DNA of 60,886 bases. Origin: a virus. The DNA lies in IMG/VR virus record IMGVR_UViG_3300024348_000035, positions 1 to 60,886 of that record. One strand, written 5' to 3'. The first letter of the stretch is position 1; each line of letters begins with the position of its first letter. Position numbers and translations under genes: made by a program. Under the pieces are notes generated by a model, which had not been told where the DNA came from, did no database searches, and saw nothing but the letters and a program-made list of their open reading frames with translations. Positions 13,028 to 21,485 of the stretch are shown here, piece by piece.

Positions 13028-14109
13028 AAAAACGAGATAAAATACAAAAAGAAGCTAGTAAAGCTGTTGTACTCAATAGGTTTAATGGTGTTCTCTTTGT
13101 AAGTCCTCGTGTTGGTAAATGCAAAATAACGATTGATGCATTGAATACCGTGGATAAGGCAATTAAGGTGCTAATTGTAGCACCTCAATTGTCTATTCTA
13201 GAGGATTGGAAAAGAGAGCTGATTACCTGGGGATTAAATGACACTGTTGAAGTAGATTATGTGTGGAGTAATAGTTTAAAGAAAAATAGAGATACTTATC
13301 ATTTAATTATAGCTGACGAGTGTCATAGTTATAATCTAAAAGTATTAGCTGAATTACGATTTCATCAGTTAAAAGGTACTAGAATCCTAGGATTAACAGG
13401 CACTTTAACACAACAAGATGAGTTTAATTTGAGTAATATACTTAACATAGCTCCTTTCTATACCTATACTTTTGAACAAGCTATAAAAGATAAGATCATT
13501 GCTGACTATGAAATAATATGTGTAGCTACGGACCTAGACGATATAGACAAACATGTTCTATCGGGTACAGAAGAAACTCCTTTCTATCAAACAGAGAGAG
13601 ATGCTTATAATTATTGGGATAGTAGATACAAGGCTGCTGTACACGCAGGCAGGTATAAAAACCTAAGATTCTTAATGTCTAAGAGAACAGGAATTATTTA
13701 TAACTCTAGAGCTAAATTAAATGCTACAAGAGAAATAGTAGATTCTATGGCGGATAGATGCTTAGTCTTCACAGGTAGGCAAGAGATAGCCAATCAAATA
13801 GGCGATGGATGTTTCCATAGTAAAGCTGATAAGTCTTCTTTGGAGGATTTTAAGGAAGGCAAGATTAATAAATTATCTGTCATATCTATGATTTCTATGG
13901 GCATTACTATTCCTAATTTAAAAGTAGCAGTATTTAATCAGTTGAAAAGCGTAGAAAGTCTATGTATTCAACAAACCATGCGGGCAATGAATCTCCAGGG
14001 AAAGTCTAAGGCTAAGATTTACATAGTATATCTTAAAGACACACAAGACGAAGTATGGATGACATCTGCTTTACAAGGATTTGAAAAAACTAAAATTCAA
14101 TGGATATGA
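13024..14109 (+). CDS. Superfamily 2 DNA helicase
   Basis: Motifs in order: a diverged Walker A SPRVGKCK (27-34), Ia LIVAPQLSILEDW, motif II ADECH (Asp98-Glu99-Cys100-His101), motif III GLTGT near 121, motif IV CLVFTGRQEIANQIG, motif V SVISMISMGITIPNL and motif VI SLCIQQTMRAMNL. The length of 361 residues is short, close to a bare two-RecA-fold core, as in phage UvsW/Res-type helicases. It probably remodels branched DNA or drives unwinding during replication or recombination. It overlaps both neighbours by 4 nt, showing translational coupling. Confidence 0.9.
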   Translation: MKKRDKIQKEASKAVVLNRFNGVLFVSPRVGKCKITIDALNTVDKAIKVLIVAPQLSILEDWKRELITWGLNDTVEVDYVWSNSLKKNRDTYHLIIADECHSYNLKVLAELRFHQLKGTRILGLTGTLTQQDEFNLSNILNIAPFYTYTFEQAIKDKIIADYEIICVATDLDDIDKHVLSGTEETPFYQTERDAYNYWDSRYKAAVHAGRYKNLRFLMSKRTGIIYNSRAKLNATREIVDSMADRCLVFTGRQEIANQIGDGCFHSKADKSSLEDFKEGKINKLSVISMISMGITIPNLKVAVFNQLKSVESLCIQQTMRAMNLQGKSKAKIYIVYLKDTQDEVWMTSALQGFEKTKIQWI

Positions 14110-14396
14110 AATTTGATAATATAGAAGATTGGAAAAAGTCTATACAGAATAGATTTGCGGCATTAGTGGAAGAAGATAAGCTCCTACAGCTAGCAGAAAT
14201 GGTACTTCGTAAGAAGATAAACTACGATTTTATGGATTTTGTTAAGTTTGATGAGTCTAGAATTAATCTTATGGTTGCTCTAGAAACAGATATGATAGCA
14301 GATGAAATAGGAGAATTAATACTCAAAGAAGAGATTAATTTGAAAGACTACGATTGCTATGATGTAGAAGAATTGTTAGAATTATTAATGTTGTAA
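14106..14396 (+). CDS. 96-aa acidic hypothetical protein
   Basis: The preferred start is the ATG of the ATGA overlap with the helicase stop, as in other junctions of this operon; the ATG at 14100 would add two residues. The product (MKFDNIEDWKKSIQNRFAAL...) is helical and strongly acidic toward the C-terminus (EINLKDYDCYDVEELLELL). It may be a small partner of the helicase or a DNA mimic; neither is shown. It is followed 2 nt later by the next gene. Confidence 0.65.
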   Translation: MKFDNIEDWKKSIQNRFAALVEEDKLLQLAEMVLRKKINYDFMDFVKFDESRINLMVALETDMIADEIGELILKEEINLKDYDCYDVEELLELLML

Positions 14397-14398
14397 GT

Positions 14399-14965
14399 AT
14401 GGAGATTAAACTAACGCTAGAGCTATTAAAGAAATCTGGATTATCTCCAGATATGGCAGTGATGTTACAACTTTTGTATTATAAAAAGTTTGATGATATT
14501 GCTATAATATTTGGTAAGACTAATTCTATAAATCTTAGAAATAAACTTATAGTAACTACGGAGTTTGTATTAAGCAATCATACTGCAAAATTTACAGAGA
14601 CTATCGTTAGTAATAAAGCAGTAGAAAAACTATTTGAAATACGTAGTGATGCTATTAATTTCTGGGAATTTTATAATTGTTACCCTGTGCGAGTAGGTCC
14701 TAGAGTGCTTAGAGCATCGGGTCCTAGTACACAGGTGGCTCTTAAGCACGAAAAGAAGTACTTAGCGCGCGTTAAAACTGCAGAACAACACCAATTAGCT
14801 ATAGAGTCAATAAGTGCGTTTGTAGCTAAACAAAAGTCTAGTGGTAAATTAGAGTTTCTACCTAATATGGAAACTGTAATGAACAATAGTTCATGGGAAC
14901 AATGGGAAGTATTTATTCAAGAAAACGGAAAGGAGGAAGAAGAATGGAACAGCACGACTATATAA
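14399..14965 (+). CDS. 188-aa replication-block protein, unknown
   Basis: The N-terminal 60 residues (MEIKLTLELLKKSGLSPDMA, then LQLLYYKKFDDIAIIFGKT) look like a small helical domain. The middle FWEFYNCYPVRVGPRVLRAS and the helix LARVKTAEQHQLAIESISAFVAKQ resemble Bacteroidetes phage proteins encoded next to DnaB-like helicases. Position before the helicase suggests a loader or primosome component, but I see no loader signature. Its end overlaps the next gene by 22 nt, within an acidic KEEEEW tail. Confidence 0.62.
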   Translation: MEIKLTLELLKKSGLSPDMAVMLQLLYYKKFDDIAIIFGKTNSINLRNKLIVTTEFVLSNHTAKFTETIVSNKAVEKLFEIRSDAINFWEFYNCYPVRVGPRVLRASGPSTQVALKHEKKYLARVKTAEQHQLAIESISAFVAKQKSSGKLEFLPNMETVMNNSSWEQWEVFIQENGKEEEEWNSTTI

Positions 14966-15195
14966 TGAATGCTAAACTGACTAAACATCATTTTGCATTA
15001 AAGAGAAATTGGTCTAAAATGAGAATAATGGGGTCAGCTGCTTATAATGTAGATGTATTTACTACTAAAGAATTGTTAATACTTAATCAAATAAATAAAT
15101 TAAGATTGCAATTGTTAGATGATTGGGATTCCCAAAGTATAGTCTTAGGATTAAAACCTCTTAAGAAAAAAGAAAAAGATTATGGCGAAGATTAA
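14944..15195 (+). CDS. 83-aa hypothetical protein
   Basis: The start is placed at the ATG preceded by AAAGGAGGAAGAAGA, an unusual Shine-Dalgarno-like sequence that lies inside the previous gene; longer frames from 14893 overlap more. The product (MEQHDYIMNAKLTKHHFALK...) is basic and helical with ELLILNQINKLRLQLLDDW, and may be a small DNA- or protein-binding factor. It overlaps the DnaB-like helicase start by 14 nt. Function unknown. Confidence 0.62.
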   Translation: MEQHDYIMNAKLTKHHFALKRNWSKMRIMGSAAYNVDVFTTKELLILNQINKLRLQLLDDWDSQSIVLGLKPLKKKEKDYGED

Positions 15196-16255
15196 ATACT
15201 GGGATAAACTCAAAGAAGAAATTGCTAGGGGCAAGAAAGGACTAAATACAGGAATTCCTTTTAGTGGCTTTACAACTCTTAGTAAGCATATTAAGAATAT
15301 TCAGCAAGGTAGATACGACCTAGTATTTGCAGGTACGTCAATCGGCAAGACAGCGTTTGTGAACAGCACTTACGTCTATGGTGCTATAGAATATCTACAA
15401 ACAAATCCTGGGTATGTTCATGATTTAGAAATTATATATTATTCCTTAGAGATTCCTCCTCAAGATCAAATAGCAAAGCATATTGCAGCGCTAATCTGGA
15501 AGAATCACGGGATATTAACTTCGATCGATGAAATTAAATCTAAGGGTGAGATGGAAATATCTCCTGAAGTAGAAGGATTAATAGGCCAATATGAGGAAAA
15601 GATGAATGAGATTCAGGATAAGTATCTATTTTATAGAAGTAATCTTAACCCTGATTTCTTATACAAAGACCTAATAAGCTATGCTGAAAAAAGAGGTACG
15701 GTAGTAAGGGACGAGAATGATTTTATTGTAGATTATATTCCTAATAATCCTGCATTAATTACACTAATAATCATAGACCACATAGGCCTAGTAGATTTAG
15801 GTAAATACAGCAATTTAAAGGAAGCAATAGATAAAATCTCTAAGACTTTAGTATTCTTTAGAAACAAGTTTAATTTTAGCCCAGTTGTAGTATCTCAGAT
15901 AAATAGAGGTTCGGAACAAATGGATAGACGCGATGGGGACAGTTGGATGCCAATGCTTAGTGATATTAAAAACACAGGTAACGTAGCAGAGGATTCTAAT
16001 ACTATTATTGGGATTGCAAGTCCTTTCTATTTGGGAATAGAAAAGTGTCTTGGATACGATATTAGTAAATTTAGGGATAGATATAGGTTAGCTAAGATTC
16101 TGAAAAATCGGGATGGACAAGCACAACTAAATATCAGCTTCCTGTTTATTGGCGAGTATGGGGGATATTATCAATTACCCAAAGCAGATGAGCTACAAGG
16201 TAAGCCAGAGGAATTAAGAAAAATTGATGAATATTATAAAAATAAAAATTCATGA
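15182..16255 (+). CDS. DnaB-like replicative helicase
   Basis: The RecA-type ATPase domain has Walker A AGTSIGKTAF (Gly51-Thr57), an acidic IIYYSLEIPPQDQIAKHIAAL helix matching DnaB motif H1a, Walker B LIIIDHIGL near 195-203 and a later VVVSQINRGSEQ plus DIKNTGNVAEDSN, the DnaB motif 4 region. The length of 357 residues means the N-terminal primase-interaction domain of cellular DnaB is missing; residues 1-40 are just a short lead-in. It should form the hexamer at the fork. A separate primase is encoded at 19159. Confidence 0.92.
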   Translation: MAKIKYWDKLKEEIARGKKGLNTGIPFSGFTTLSKHIKNIQQGRYDLVFAGTSIGKTAFVNSTYVYGAIEYLQTNPGYVHDLEIIYYSLEIPPQDQIAKHIAALIWKNHGILTSIDEIKSKGEMEISPEVEGLIGQYEEKMNEIQDKYLFYRSNLNPDFLYKDLISYAEKRGTVVRDENDFIVDYIPNNPALITLIIIDHIGLVDLGKYSNLKEAIDKISKTLVFFRNKFNFSPVVVSQINRGSEQMDRRDGDSWMPMLSDIKNTGNVAEDSNTIIGIASPFYLGIEKCLGYDISKFRDRYRLAKILKNRDGQAQLNISFLFIGEYGGYYQLPKADELQGKPEELRKIDEYYKNKNS

Positions 16256-16548
16256 TAAAAGACAAATACATCTGGGTAAAAAATAAGCTAACTGCTCATC
16301 CTGCTTTACGAGATTCTAACGAGAGATTATATTATCATTATCTTCTAGAAATAGGGTACGATATAGATAAGCCCACCAAAGAGTTTCTAAAGGATATGGA
16401 AAAAAGAATCATACCTTATATGGATGCATTTGGTAGAGCTTCTCGTAAAGTACAAGAAGAACATCCGCATTTAAGAGGCGCACTATGGCAGAAAAGAAAG
16501 ACAGTAAAAGAGCCAGAAATACGTCAAGAAATTAGGGATTTAACTTAA
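16252..16548 (+). CDS. 98-aa replication-block hypothetical protein
   Basis: The start overlaps the helicase stop (ATGA). The product contains YIWVKNKLTAHPALRDSNER, YHYLLEIGYD and ASRKVQEEHPHLRGALWQKR, a conserved pattern seen in phage proteins of unknown function next to helicase or recombination genes. It is helical and basic, without catalytic motifs. The gene marks the end of a tightly coupled run before the HNH insertion. Confidence 0.7.
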   Translation: MIKDKYIWVKNKLTAHPALRDSNERLYYHYLLEIGYDIDKPTKEFLKDMEKRIIPYMDAFGRASRKVQEEHPHLRGALWQKRKTVKEPEIRQEIRDLT

Positions 16549-16594
16549 AAATCCTTATCTTTAATAAAGTAAATAACTTAAAAATCAATAATTT

Positions 16595-17125
16595 ATGGTG
16601 AAAGAAAGTTGGAAAATTATAGAAAATTTCCCAAATTATGAAATTAGTAATTTAGGAAAAATTAAAAGAATTTCCCGTGTATTAGTACGTAAAAATTTTC
16701 CATACACATTACCTGAAAAAATTATGAAATTTTATAATAAATACAGCGGGTATAATATGGTCAAATTGTGGAATAATAAAGAATCTAAATCTTTTTTAGT
16801 ACATCGTCTAGTTGCAAAAGCTTTTATAGATAATCCTAAAAATTTAGAATATGTAAATCATATAGATGAAAATAAATTAAATAACAATGTTTTCAATTTA
16901 GAATGGGTAACATCTAGAGAAAATTCTTGTCATGCAAAAAATATAAATAAATCATCTTCTAAATTTACAGGAGTATCTTTTCATCAATTTTCGGGTAAAT
17001 GGTATACATCAATTCATTATAATAATAAAAGTACCTCTTTAGGTTACTATGAAACAGAATTAGAAGCATACCAAGCAAGAAAAAATTTCGAACTAACAAA
17101 AGGTATAATAAATAAATACCTTTAA
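16595..17125 (+). CDS. HNH homing endonuclease (NUMOD4-HNH-AP2)
   Basis: The N-terminal NUMOD4 domain (WKIIENFPNYEISNLGKIKR) is followed by an HNH_3 nuclease with LVHRLVAKAFIDNP, YVNHIDENKLNNNVFNLEWV and SRENSCHA, then a C-terminal AP2-like DNA-binding domain (KFTGVSFHQFSGKWYTSIHY). The layout is typical of phage free-standing homing endonucleases. It lies between two replication genes in an otherwise tightly packed operon, with 46 and 23 nt of A/T-rich sequence beside it. No intron core is seen around it, so it is an intergenic insertion rather than an intron ORF. Confidence 0.9.
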   Translation: MVKESWKIIENFPNYEISNLGKIKRISRVLVRKNFPYTLPEKIMKFYNKYSGYNMVKLWNNKESKSFLVHRLVAKAFIDNPKNLEYVNHIDENKLNNNVFNLEWVTSRENSCHAKNINKSSSKFTGVSFHQFSGKWYTSIHYNNKSTSLGYYETELEAYQARKNFELTKGIINKYL

Positions 17126-17148
17126 TATTAACTTAAAAATTTTAAAAA

Positions 17149-17823
17149 GTGGGACAATTAGTATTCGTGGTTGGAAAATCAGGTACAGGAAAATCTACCT
17201 CGTTAAGGAACCTAAATCCAGACGAGACAGTAATCATTAATACGGATCAGAAAGCTCTTCCGTTTAAGCAGTTTAACTTAAAGTACAATGAAGAAAAAGG
17301 CAATTATTGCAAAACTTCCGATGTACACGAAGTAATAGCTACTTTAAAAAAAGCTCACGGTAATCCTAAGACTAAAACTATTATCATTGATACATGGAGT
17401 CGTATTATGACTGATGCAGTAATGAGCCCTTCTTTTAGAGCTGAAAAAGGCTTTGATAAGTATGGTAAATTTGCCGCTAATCAATATGACTTAATTAATA
17501 TCATTAATGATAGATTAAGAGAGGATATCATCGTGTATCTATTTGCTCATCCAGAAACTCATTATGATGATGGAGGATTCTCTACAGAGAGAATCGGAGT
17601 GCAGGGTAAGATGCTTGAGCGCTTTGTGCCTGAGTCATTTAGTTCTATAGTGTTTTATGCAGAGATTGTAAAAACACCTGGAGCACCAAACAGACATGTA
17701 TTTAGAACCTTAAATTCTGGAACAGATACATGCAAAACTCCTATTGAAATGTTTGAAGAAGCTGCGATCGATAATGATCTAGTGGAAGTAAACGCAGCAA
17801 TAAGAGAATATTATTCAATTTAA
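17149..17823 (+). CDS. Sak4-like RecA-fold ATPase
   Basis: Starts with GTG right after a TTTAAAAA leader. Walker A VVGKSGTGKST (Gly9-Thr17) sits near the N-terminus. TIIIDTWSRIM supplies Walker B, and VYLFAHPETHYDDGG corresponds to the sensor region of Sak4/AAA_24 phage ATPases. These assist single-strand annealing recombination and work with a phage SSB, which is encoded two genes downstream. The length of 224 residues is usual. It is probably involved in recombination-dependent replication or repair. Confidence 0.82.
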   Translation: MGQLVFVVGKSGTGKSTSLRNLNPDETVIINTDQKALPFKQFNLKYNEEKGNYCKTSDVHEVIATLKKAHGNPKTKTIIIDTWSRIMTDAVMSPSFRAEKGFDKYGKFAANQYDLINIINDRLREDIIVYLFAHPETHYDDGGFSTERIGVQGKMLERFVPESFSSIVFYAEIVKTPGAPNRHVFRTLNSGTDTCKTPIEMFEEAAIDNDLVEVNAAIREYYSI

Positions 17824-17847
17824 TAAATAACCAATAAAAGTAAAACA

Positions 17848-18477
17848 ATGCAAGATTTAATTTGGGATGCAGTCCCTGCACAAAGAAAAAGAAAAGAGGA
17901 GTCATTTTCTGCTCCAACAATGACATTATCAGCAATAGCTAAGGTAGGCGCTGGTAGAAAGTTTAGTTTTAATAAAGCTGCGCAAGTTGCTTTAGGAATT
18001 GATGGAGGAGATAGAGTTTCTTTCGGATTTGCTCCTGACGGTTCTAGTATCTTTATCCGTAAAGTAACTGTAGAGACTGAAGGATTTGCTTTAACGCAAT
18101 CGTGTACTATTAGTGATAAGAAAACTTACGAGTTTATCACTAAAAGATTAGAATTAAACACTGAAGTAGAGAATCATTTTGATATTATTGCTTTAGGAGG
18201 ATATTCTCAATTAGTTCTTAGAGCAGCAGTTGCTGAAGAAGTACTAGAGTTTAATACTACAGATTTAGGCGAAGTATCTGATGGGTCGGATTTTGACGCT
18301 GATTTAAGCAGAATTCCTGAAGTGCCTCAAGGAGGAGCTTTATATGAAATGGCAGATACTACTACGGAAGTTCCTGATTCTATTTTAGAAGAAGTATTAG
18401 AAGAAGACGAGGACGAGGACGAAGATGAGGAAATTGAAGAGTTAGAAGAAGAAGAATCTGACGAGGAAGTTTGGTAA
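17848..18477 (+). CDS. 209-aa protein with acidic C-terminal tail
   Basis: The body (residues 1-150) contains KVGAGRKFSFNKAAQVALG and IFIRKVTVETEGF, a beta-rich fold of unknown type. The last 40 residues are nearly all Glu and Asp (LEEVLEEDEDEDEDEEIEEL and on to DEEVW), like the acidic tails of SSB proteins that recruit partners. It lies between the Sak4-like ATPase and the SSB-like gene, so it may take part in single-strand DNA handling or mimic DNA. I do not recognise its family. Confidence 0.72.
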   Translation: MQDLIWDAVPAQRKRKEESFSAPTMTLSAIAKVGAGRKFSFNKAAQVALGIDGGDRVSFGFAPDGSSIFIRKVTVETEGFALTQSCTISDKKTYEFITKRLELNTEVENHFDIIALGGYSQLVLRAAVAEEVLEFNTTDLGEVSDGSDFDADLSRIPEVPQGGALYEMADTTTEVPDSILEEVLEEDEDEDEDEEIEELEEEESDEEVW

Positions 18478-18510
18478 TTAATAATTAATAATTTTAAATA
18501 AATAATAAAT

Positions 18511-19107
18511 ATGATCAATTTGAATGACGCATCTTTCGATGCAGCAGAAGGTAAAGCAGTTTTCAATGGTGGAAACGCAGGAGTAGCAGAAAATATATCA
18601 ATGGTGGTAGAGAAGAAAAAGCCAGAAGATAAGCCTAACTCTCCTGATTACAAGTTATCGTTTACAGATGCAGATGGAGGTTCTTGTAACACTAGTTTCT
18701 GGTATGTAGAAAAAGATACAGAGTATTCTACAATTGCAGAGCAAGTGCAAAAGCAGGGTAAAGTTCTTAAGCATGTTATTCATGCAATTTACGGAGATAC
18801 TTATCAATTTCCTAGTGGCTTTAACAGCGCTAAGGAATTGTTAGACGGTTGTATGTTGTTAATTCGTACAGGATTAACTGCAGGTCCTAAATTCAGAGTA
18901 TTTGCTAACTATGGTTCTACTCAAGGAATTAAGAAATATATTCAACCAAGAAGTTGGGTTCCTTTCTTAGAGCCAATGAGTGTTGCTATTGCTGATACTC
19001 GCTTAAAAGCAGGTAATATCGATGCAATGGCACGTATTCAAGAAGATTCGTTTGTTGCTAATGGAAAAGCTAATGCTAACGATCTTGTTGCTGGAGACGA
19101 CTGGTGA
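18511..19107 (+). CDS. Single-strand DNA-binding-like protein
   Basis: The product of 198 residues has a beta-rich core with YKLSFTDADGGSCNTSFWYV, a large helix and a QFPSGFNSAKELLDGCMLLI stretch, then a disordered region ending AGDDW. The terminal acidic-aromatic tip is like the SSB tail that recruits polymerases and nucleases. Crassvirales encode an SSB in this place, next to a Sak4-like ATPase and primase, which supports the call. Codon use is slightly biased toward abundant codons. A strong terminator follows at 19126. Confidence 0.7.
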   Translation: MINLNDASFDAAEGKAVFNGGNAGVAENISMVVEKKKPEDKPNSPDYKLSFTDADGGSCNTSFWYVEKDTEYSTIAEQVQKQGKVLKHVIHAIYGDTYQFPSGFNSAKELLDGCMLLIRTGLTAGPKFRVFANYGSTQGIKKYIQPRSWVPFLEPMSVAIADTRLKAGNIDAMARIQEDSFVANGKANANDLVAGDDW

Positions 19108-19125
19108 GAAAAAAATAATTAATTT

Positions 19126-19158
19126 TGAGGGGGGCTCTAATGTCCCCCTCATTTTTTT
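19126..19158 (+). terminator. Strong terminator abutting the primase start
   Basis: TGAGGGGG (19126-19133) pairs with CCCCCTCA (19144-19151) around a 10-nt loop, followed by T7. The primase ATG begins at the very next base, so any primase message from upstream depends on read-through. Confidence 0.85.
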
Positions 19159-20163
19159 ATGAAAGAAATAAATCTAAATTCAATAGTATTTAATAGTCAA
19201 ATTACAAGAGAAGATATTCTTAAGTATGTAACCCAAGAAGAGATTTATTCTTTTTATTTAGGGGAAGATATTAAACATTTGGGTATATTTCATAGCCCTT
19301 TACGAGAAGATAATATTCCTTCTTTTGCATTGTATTTTCATAAAATTGATAGAAATATCTTAATGTTCTATGATTTTGCTACTAAAGATTGTGGTGATTT
19401 TTTGGTATTAGTAATAAGACTCTTTAATTTGAGTTATCCAGAAGCACTAAAGAAAGTAGCGTATGATTTAGGATTGTCTAGTTTTAATATAGATGCTTCT
19501 AAGCAAGTTGTACAATATACTAGAATAGTACATAAAGATAAAGTTAAGTTAGGAATTAAAACTAGGCCTTGGAGTAAGAGAGATCAGCAATATTGGTCTT
19601 CCTTCGGCATTAAGAAAGCTACTTTAGAAAAGTTTAATGTGCATGCTATCGATTATGTTTTTTATAATGATACTGCTGTTAAAACTAGTGAGTTAGCTTA
19701 TGCTTATGTAGAGATAAAAGACGATAGAGTTAGTTATAAAATCTATCAACCTCTAGAGATTAAGATTAAAAAATGGATTAACAATGCAGATTATTCTGTG
19801 CATCAAGGATACATGCAACTTCCTGAATCAGGTGACTTACTAATTATAACTAAATCCTTAAAGGACGTTATGAGTATTCACGATTGTTTAGGTATAGCTG
19901 CTATTGGCTTACAGTCAGAAAGTGTTATGATGAAGGATTCTGTAATGGATGAATATAAATCTAGATTTAAGAAAGTAATTTGTCTATTTGACAATGATGA
20001 AGCTGGTAAGAAATTATCTAAGAGCTTCACTGAAAAGTATAATATTCCCTACTTCTTTGTACCTGAAATGCCTAAAGTAACTGACTTCAGTGACTTAGTA
20101 AAGGCCCTAGGTACTACAGAAGCAGTAGATATTATCAAATTAAAAATTAAAAACTATGAGTAG
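19159..20163 (+). CDS. DnaG-type primase with Toprim domain
   Basis: The N-terminal part resembles the primase zinc-binding/N-terminal region (HLGIFHSPLREDNIPSFALY, then FYDFATKDCGDFLVL) but lacks a four-cysteine zinc ribbon. The Toprim domain has LLIITKSLKDVMSIHDCLG and KKVICLFDNDEAGKKLSKSF (DxD near residue 277). The usual catalytic Glu of the EGxxD-like motif is replaced (TKSLKD), as in some phage primase families. Residues 300-325 complete the fold. It should make RNA primers with the DnaB-like helicase. It overlaps the next gene by 8 nt. Confidence 0.85.
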   Translation: MKEINLNSIVFNSQITREDILKYVTQEEIYSFYLGEDIKHLGIFHSPLREDNIPSFALYFHKIDRNILMFYDFATKDCGDFLVLVIRLFNLSYPEALKKVAYDLGLSSFNIDASKQVVQYTRIVHKDKVKLGIKTRPWSKRDQQYWSSFGIKKATLEKFNVHAIDYVFYNDTAVKTSELAYAYVEIKDDRVSYKIYQPLEIKIKKWINNADYSVHQGYMQLPESGDLLIITKSLKDVMSIHDCLGIAAIGLQSESVMMKDSVMDEYKSRFKKVICLFDNDEAGKKLSKSFTEKYNIPYFFVPEMPKVTDFSDLVKALGTTEAVDIIKLKIKNYE

Positions 20164-21475
20164 AGCAGACACATTAAGTAAAACTAGTAAAGATTTAATG
20201 ATGAAAGAGCCCTATTACGGGTTCTTTCTCATTTTACTGAATAAATTATGGAATGCAAGAGTACCCACGGCTGGCGTTAGTAAACAAGGAATCAATTATC
20301 AATTGGTTATTAATCCTACTTTTTGGGAAGAGTTATCTGAAGAACATAGGCTAGGCCTTCTAAAGCATGAACTACTTCATATTGCATTTGGGCACCTTGG
20401 TATCTTTTTTAAATTTGCTGACAGGAAACTAGCTAATATAGCTATGGATATGGAAATCAATCAATATATTGATAATTCTTGGCTTCCTGGAGGAAATTAT
20501 ACTAAAGAAGAGGTTAATGCTATCAAAGAAGAAGTAATAATTGAAATAGCTGCAGCCAGAGAAAGAGATGCTCCTATAGAAGAAATAAAAGCAATTGCTA
20601 GTAAAATTCCTTTTAGAGGAATTATGATTGATGATTATGAAGAATTAAATCTTGATACTAGAGCAGGCTGTCGTTATTATTACGATATGCTCAAAGAAGC
20701 TAAAGAAGAGAAGGATAAGAACGGTACTAGTGGCAGTGATGCATTTGATAAACTATGTGACCAAATGGAAGGTGACGGAGATGCTAGCGAGGGTAACGGT
20801 TTACCTGACCATAGTACTTGGGAAGAGTTTGAAAATTTACCAGAAGCTGAACAAAAGCTTATAGAAAAACAAACGCAAAGATTACTTTCTAATGCTAAAG
20901 AGCAAACTCTTAAGAAGCAAGGACATGTTCCAGGAGAAATGGACGCTTTGATTAAATTAGATGCATTAGTGCCTCCTAAATTTAATTGGAAAGGATACAT
21001 CAGAAGATTTACAGGAGTTTCTACTAAGATTTTTACTAAGAAAATTAGAAGAAAGGAAAATAAAAGATATGATGGTAATCCTGGCCTTAAGATTAAGATG
21101 AAGCAAAAGATGTTATTAGCTATAGATACTTCGGGATCTGTAAGTGATAGTGAGCTTAAAGAATTCATGAATGAGATACATCATATCTATAAAGCTGGAG
21201 TAGATATTACTATAGTGCAATGTGATACTCAAATTACTAGTGTTAAAGACTACAAAGGTAAATTTGAATTAGAAGTATCAGGTAGAGGAGGAACAGAGTT
21301 TGATCCTGTGTTGGAGTATTTTATGGAAAATAGACAATTTACAAGTTTAATATATTTCACCGATGGTGAATGTAGTACATCTATGAAACCTTCAGGAAAA
21401 ATACTATGGGTATTGTCAGAAAGATCAAACCTGAATGAAAGTCTTCCAGGTCAAGTAATAAAATTAGAACTTTAA
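20156..21475 (+). CDS. VWA metalloprotein (DUF2201-like)
   Basis: The N-terminal zincin-like domain holds LKHELLHIAFGHLG (His71-Glu72-x2-His75) and DMEINQYIDNSWLPGG, as in DUF2201 proteins. The C-terminal von Willebrand A-like domain begins MLLAIDTSGSVSDSEL (metal-binding DTSGS, 324-328), with GRGGTEFDPVLEYF and YFTDGECSTS completing the MIDAS. A highly charged linker separates them. Such proteins act with a MoxR AAA+ ATPase as a chaperone or metal-insertion pair. The next gene is indeed a MoxR-type ATPase. Overlap with the primase gene places the pair inside the replication operon. Confidence 0.9.
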   Translation: MSRADTLSKTSKDLMMKEPYYGFFLILLNKLWNARVPTAGVSKQGINYQLVINPTFWEELSEEHRLGLLKHELLHIAFGHLGIFFKFADRKLANIAMDMEINQYIDNSWLPGGNYTKEEVNAIKEEVIIEIAAARERDAPIEEIKAIASKIPFRGIMIDDYEELNLDTRAGCRYYYDMLKEAKEEKDKNGTSGSDAFDKLCDQMEGDGDASEGNGLPDHSTWEEFENLPEAEQKLIEKQTQRLLSNAKEQTLKKQGHVPGEMDALIKLDALVPPKFNWKGYIRRFTGVSTKIFTKKIRRKENKRYDGNPGLKIKMKQKMLLAIDTSGSVSDSELKEFMNEIHHIYKAGVDITIVQCDTQITSVKDYKGKFELEVSGRGGTEFDPVLEYFMENRQFTSLIYFTDGECSTSMKPSGKILWVLSERSNLNESLPGQVIKLEL

Positions 21476-21485
21476 AAAATTAAAT

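Noticed and set aside
16549-17148. A second intron around the HNH gene
   Set aside because: Both neighbouring genes are complete by themselves, and no group I core elements surround the HNH ORF.
18327-18566. Serine-rich 79-aa ORF on the minus strand
   Set aside because: It is the antisense shadow of the Glu/Asp-rich tail of the 209-aa protein and of the SSB start.
20680-21168. 162-aa ORF on the minus strand
   Set aside because: It is antisense to the VWA metalloprotein, which has clear motifs, and has no leader of its own.
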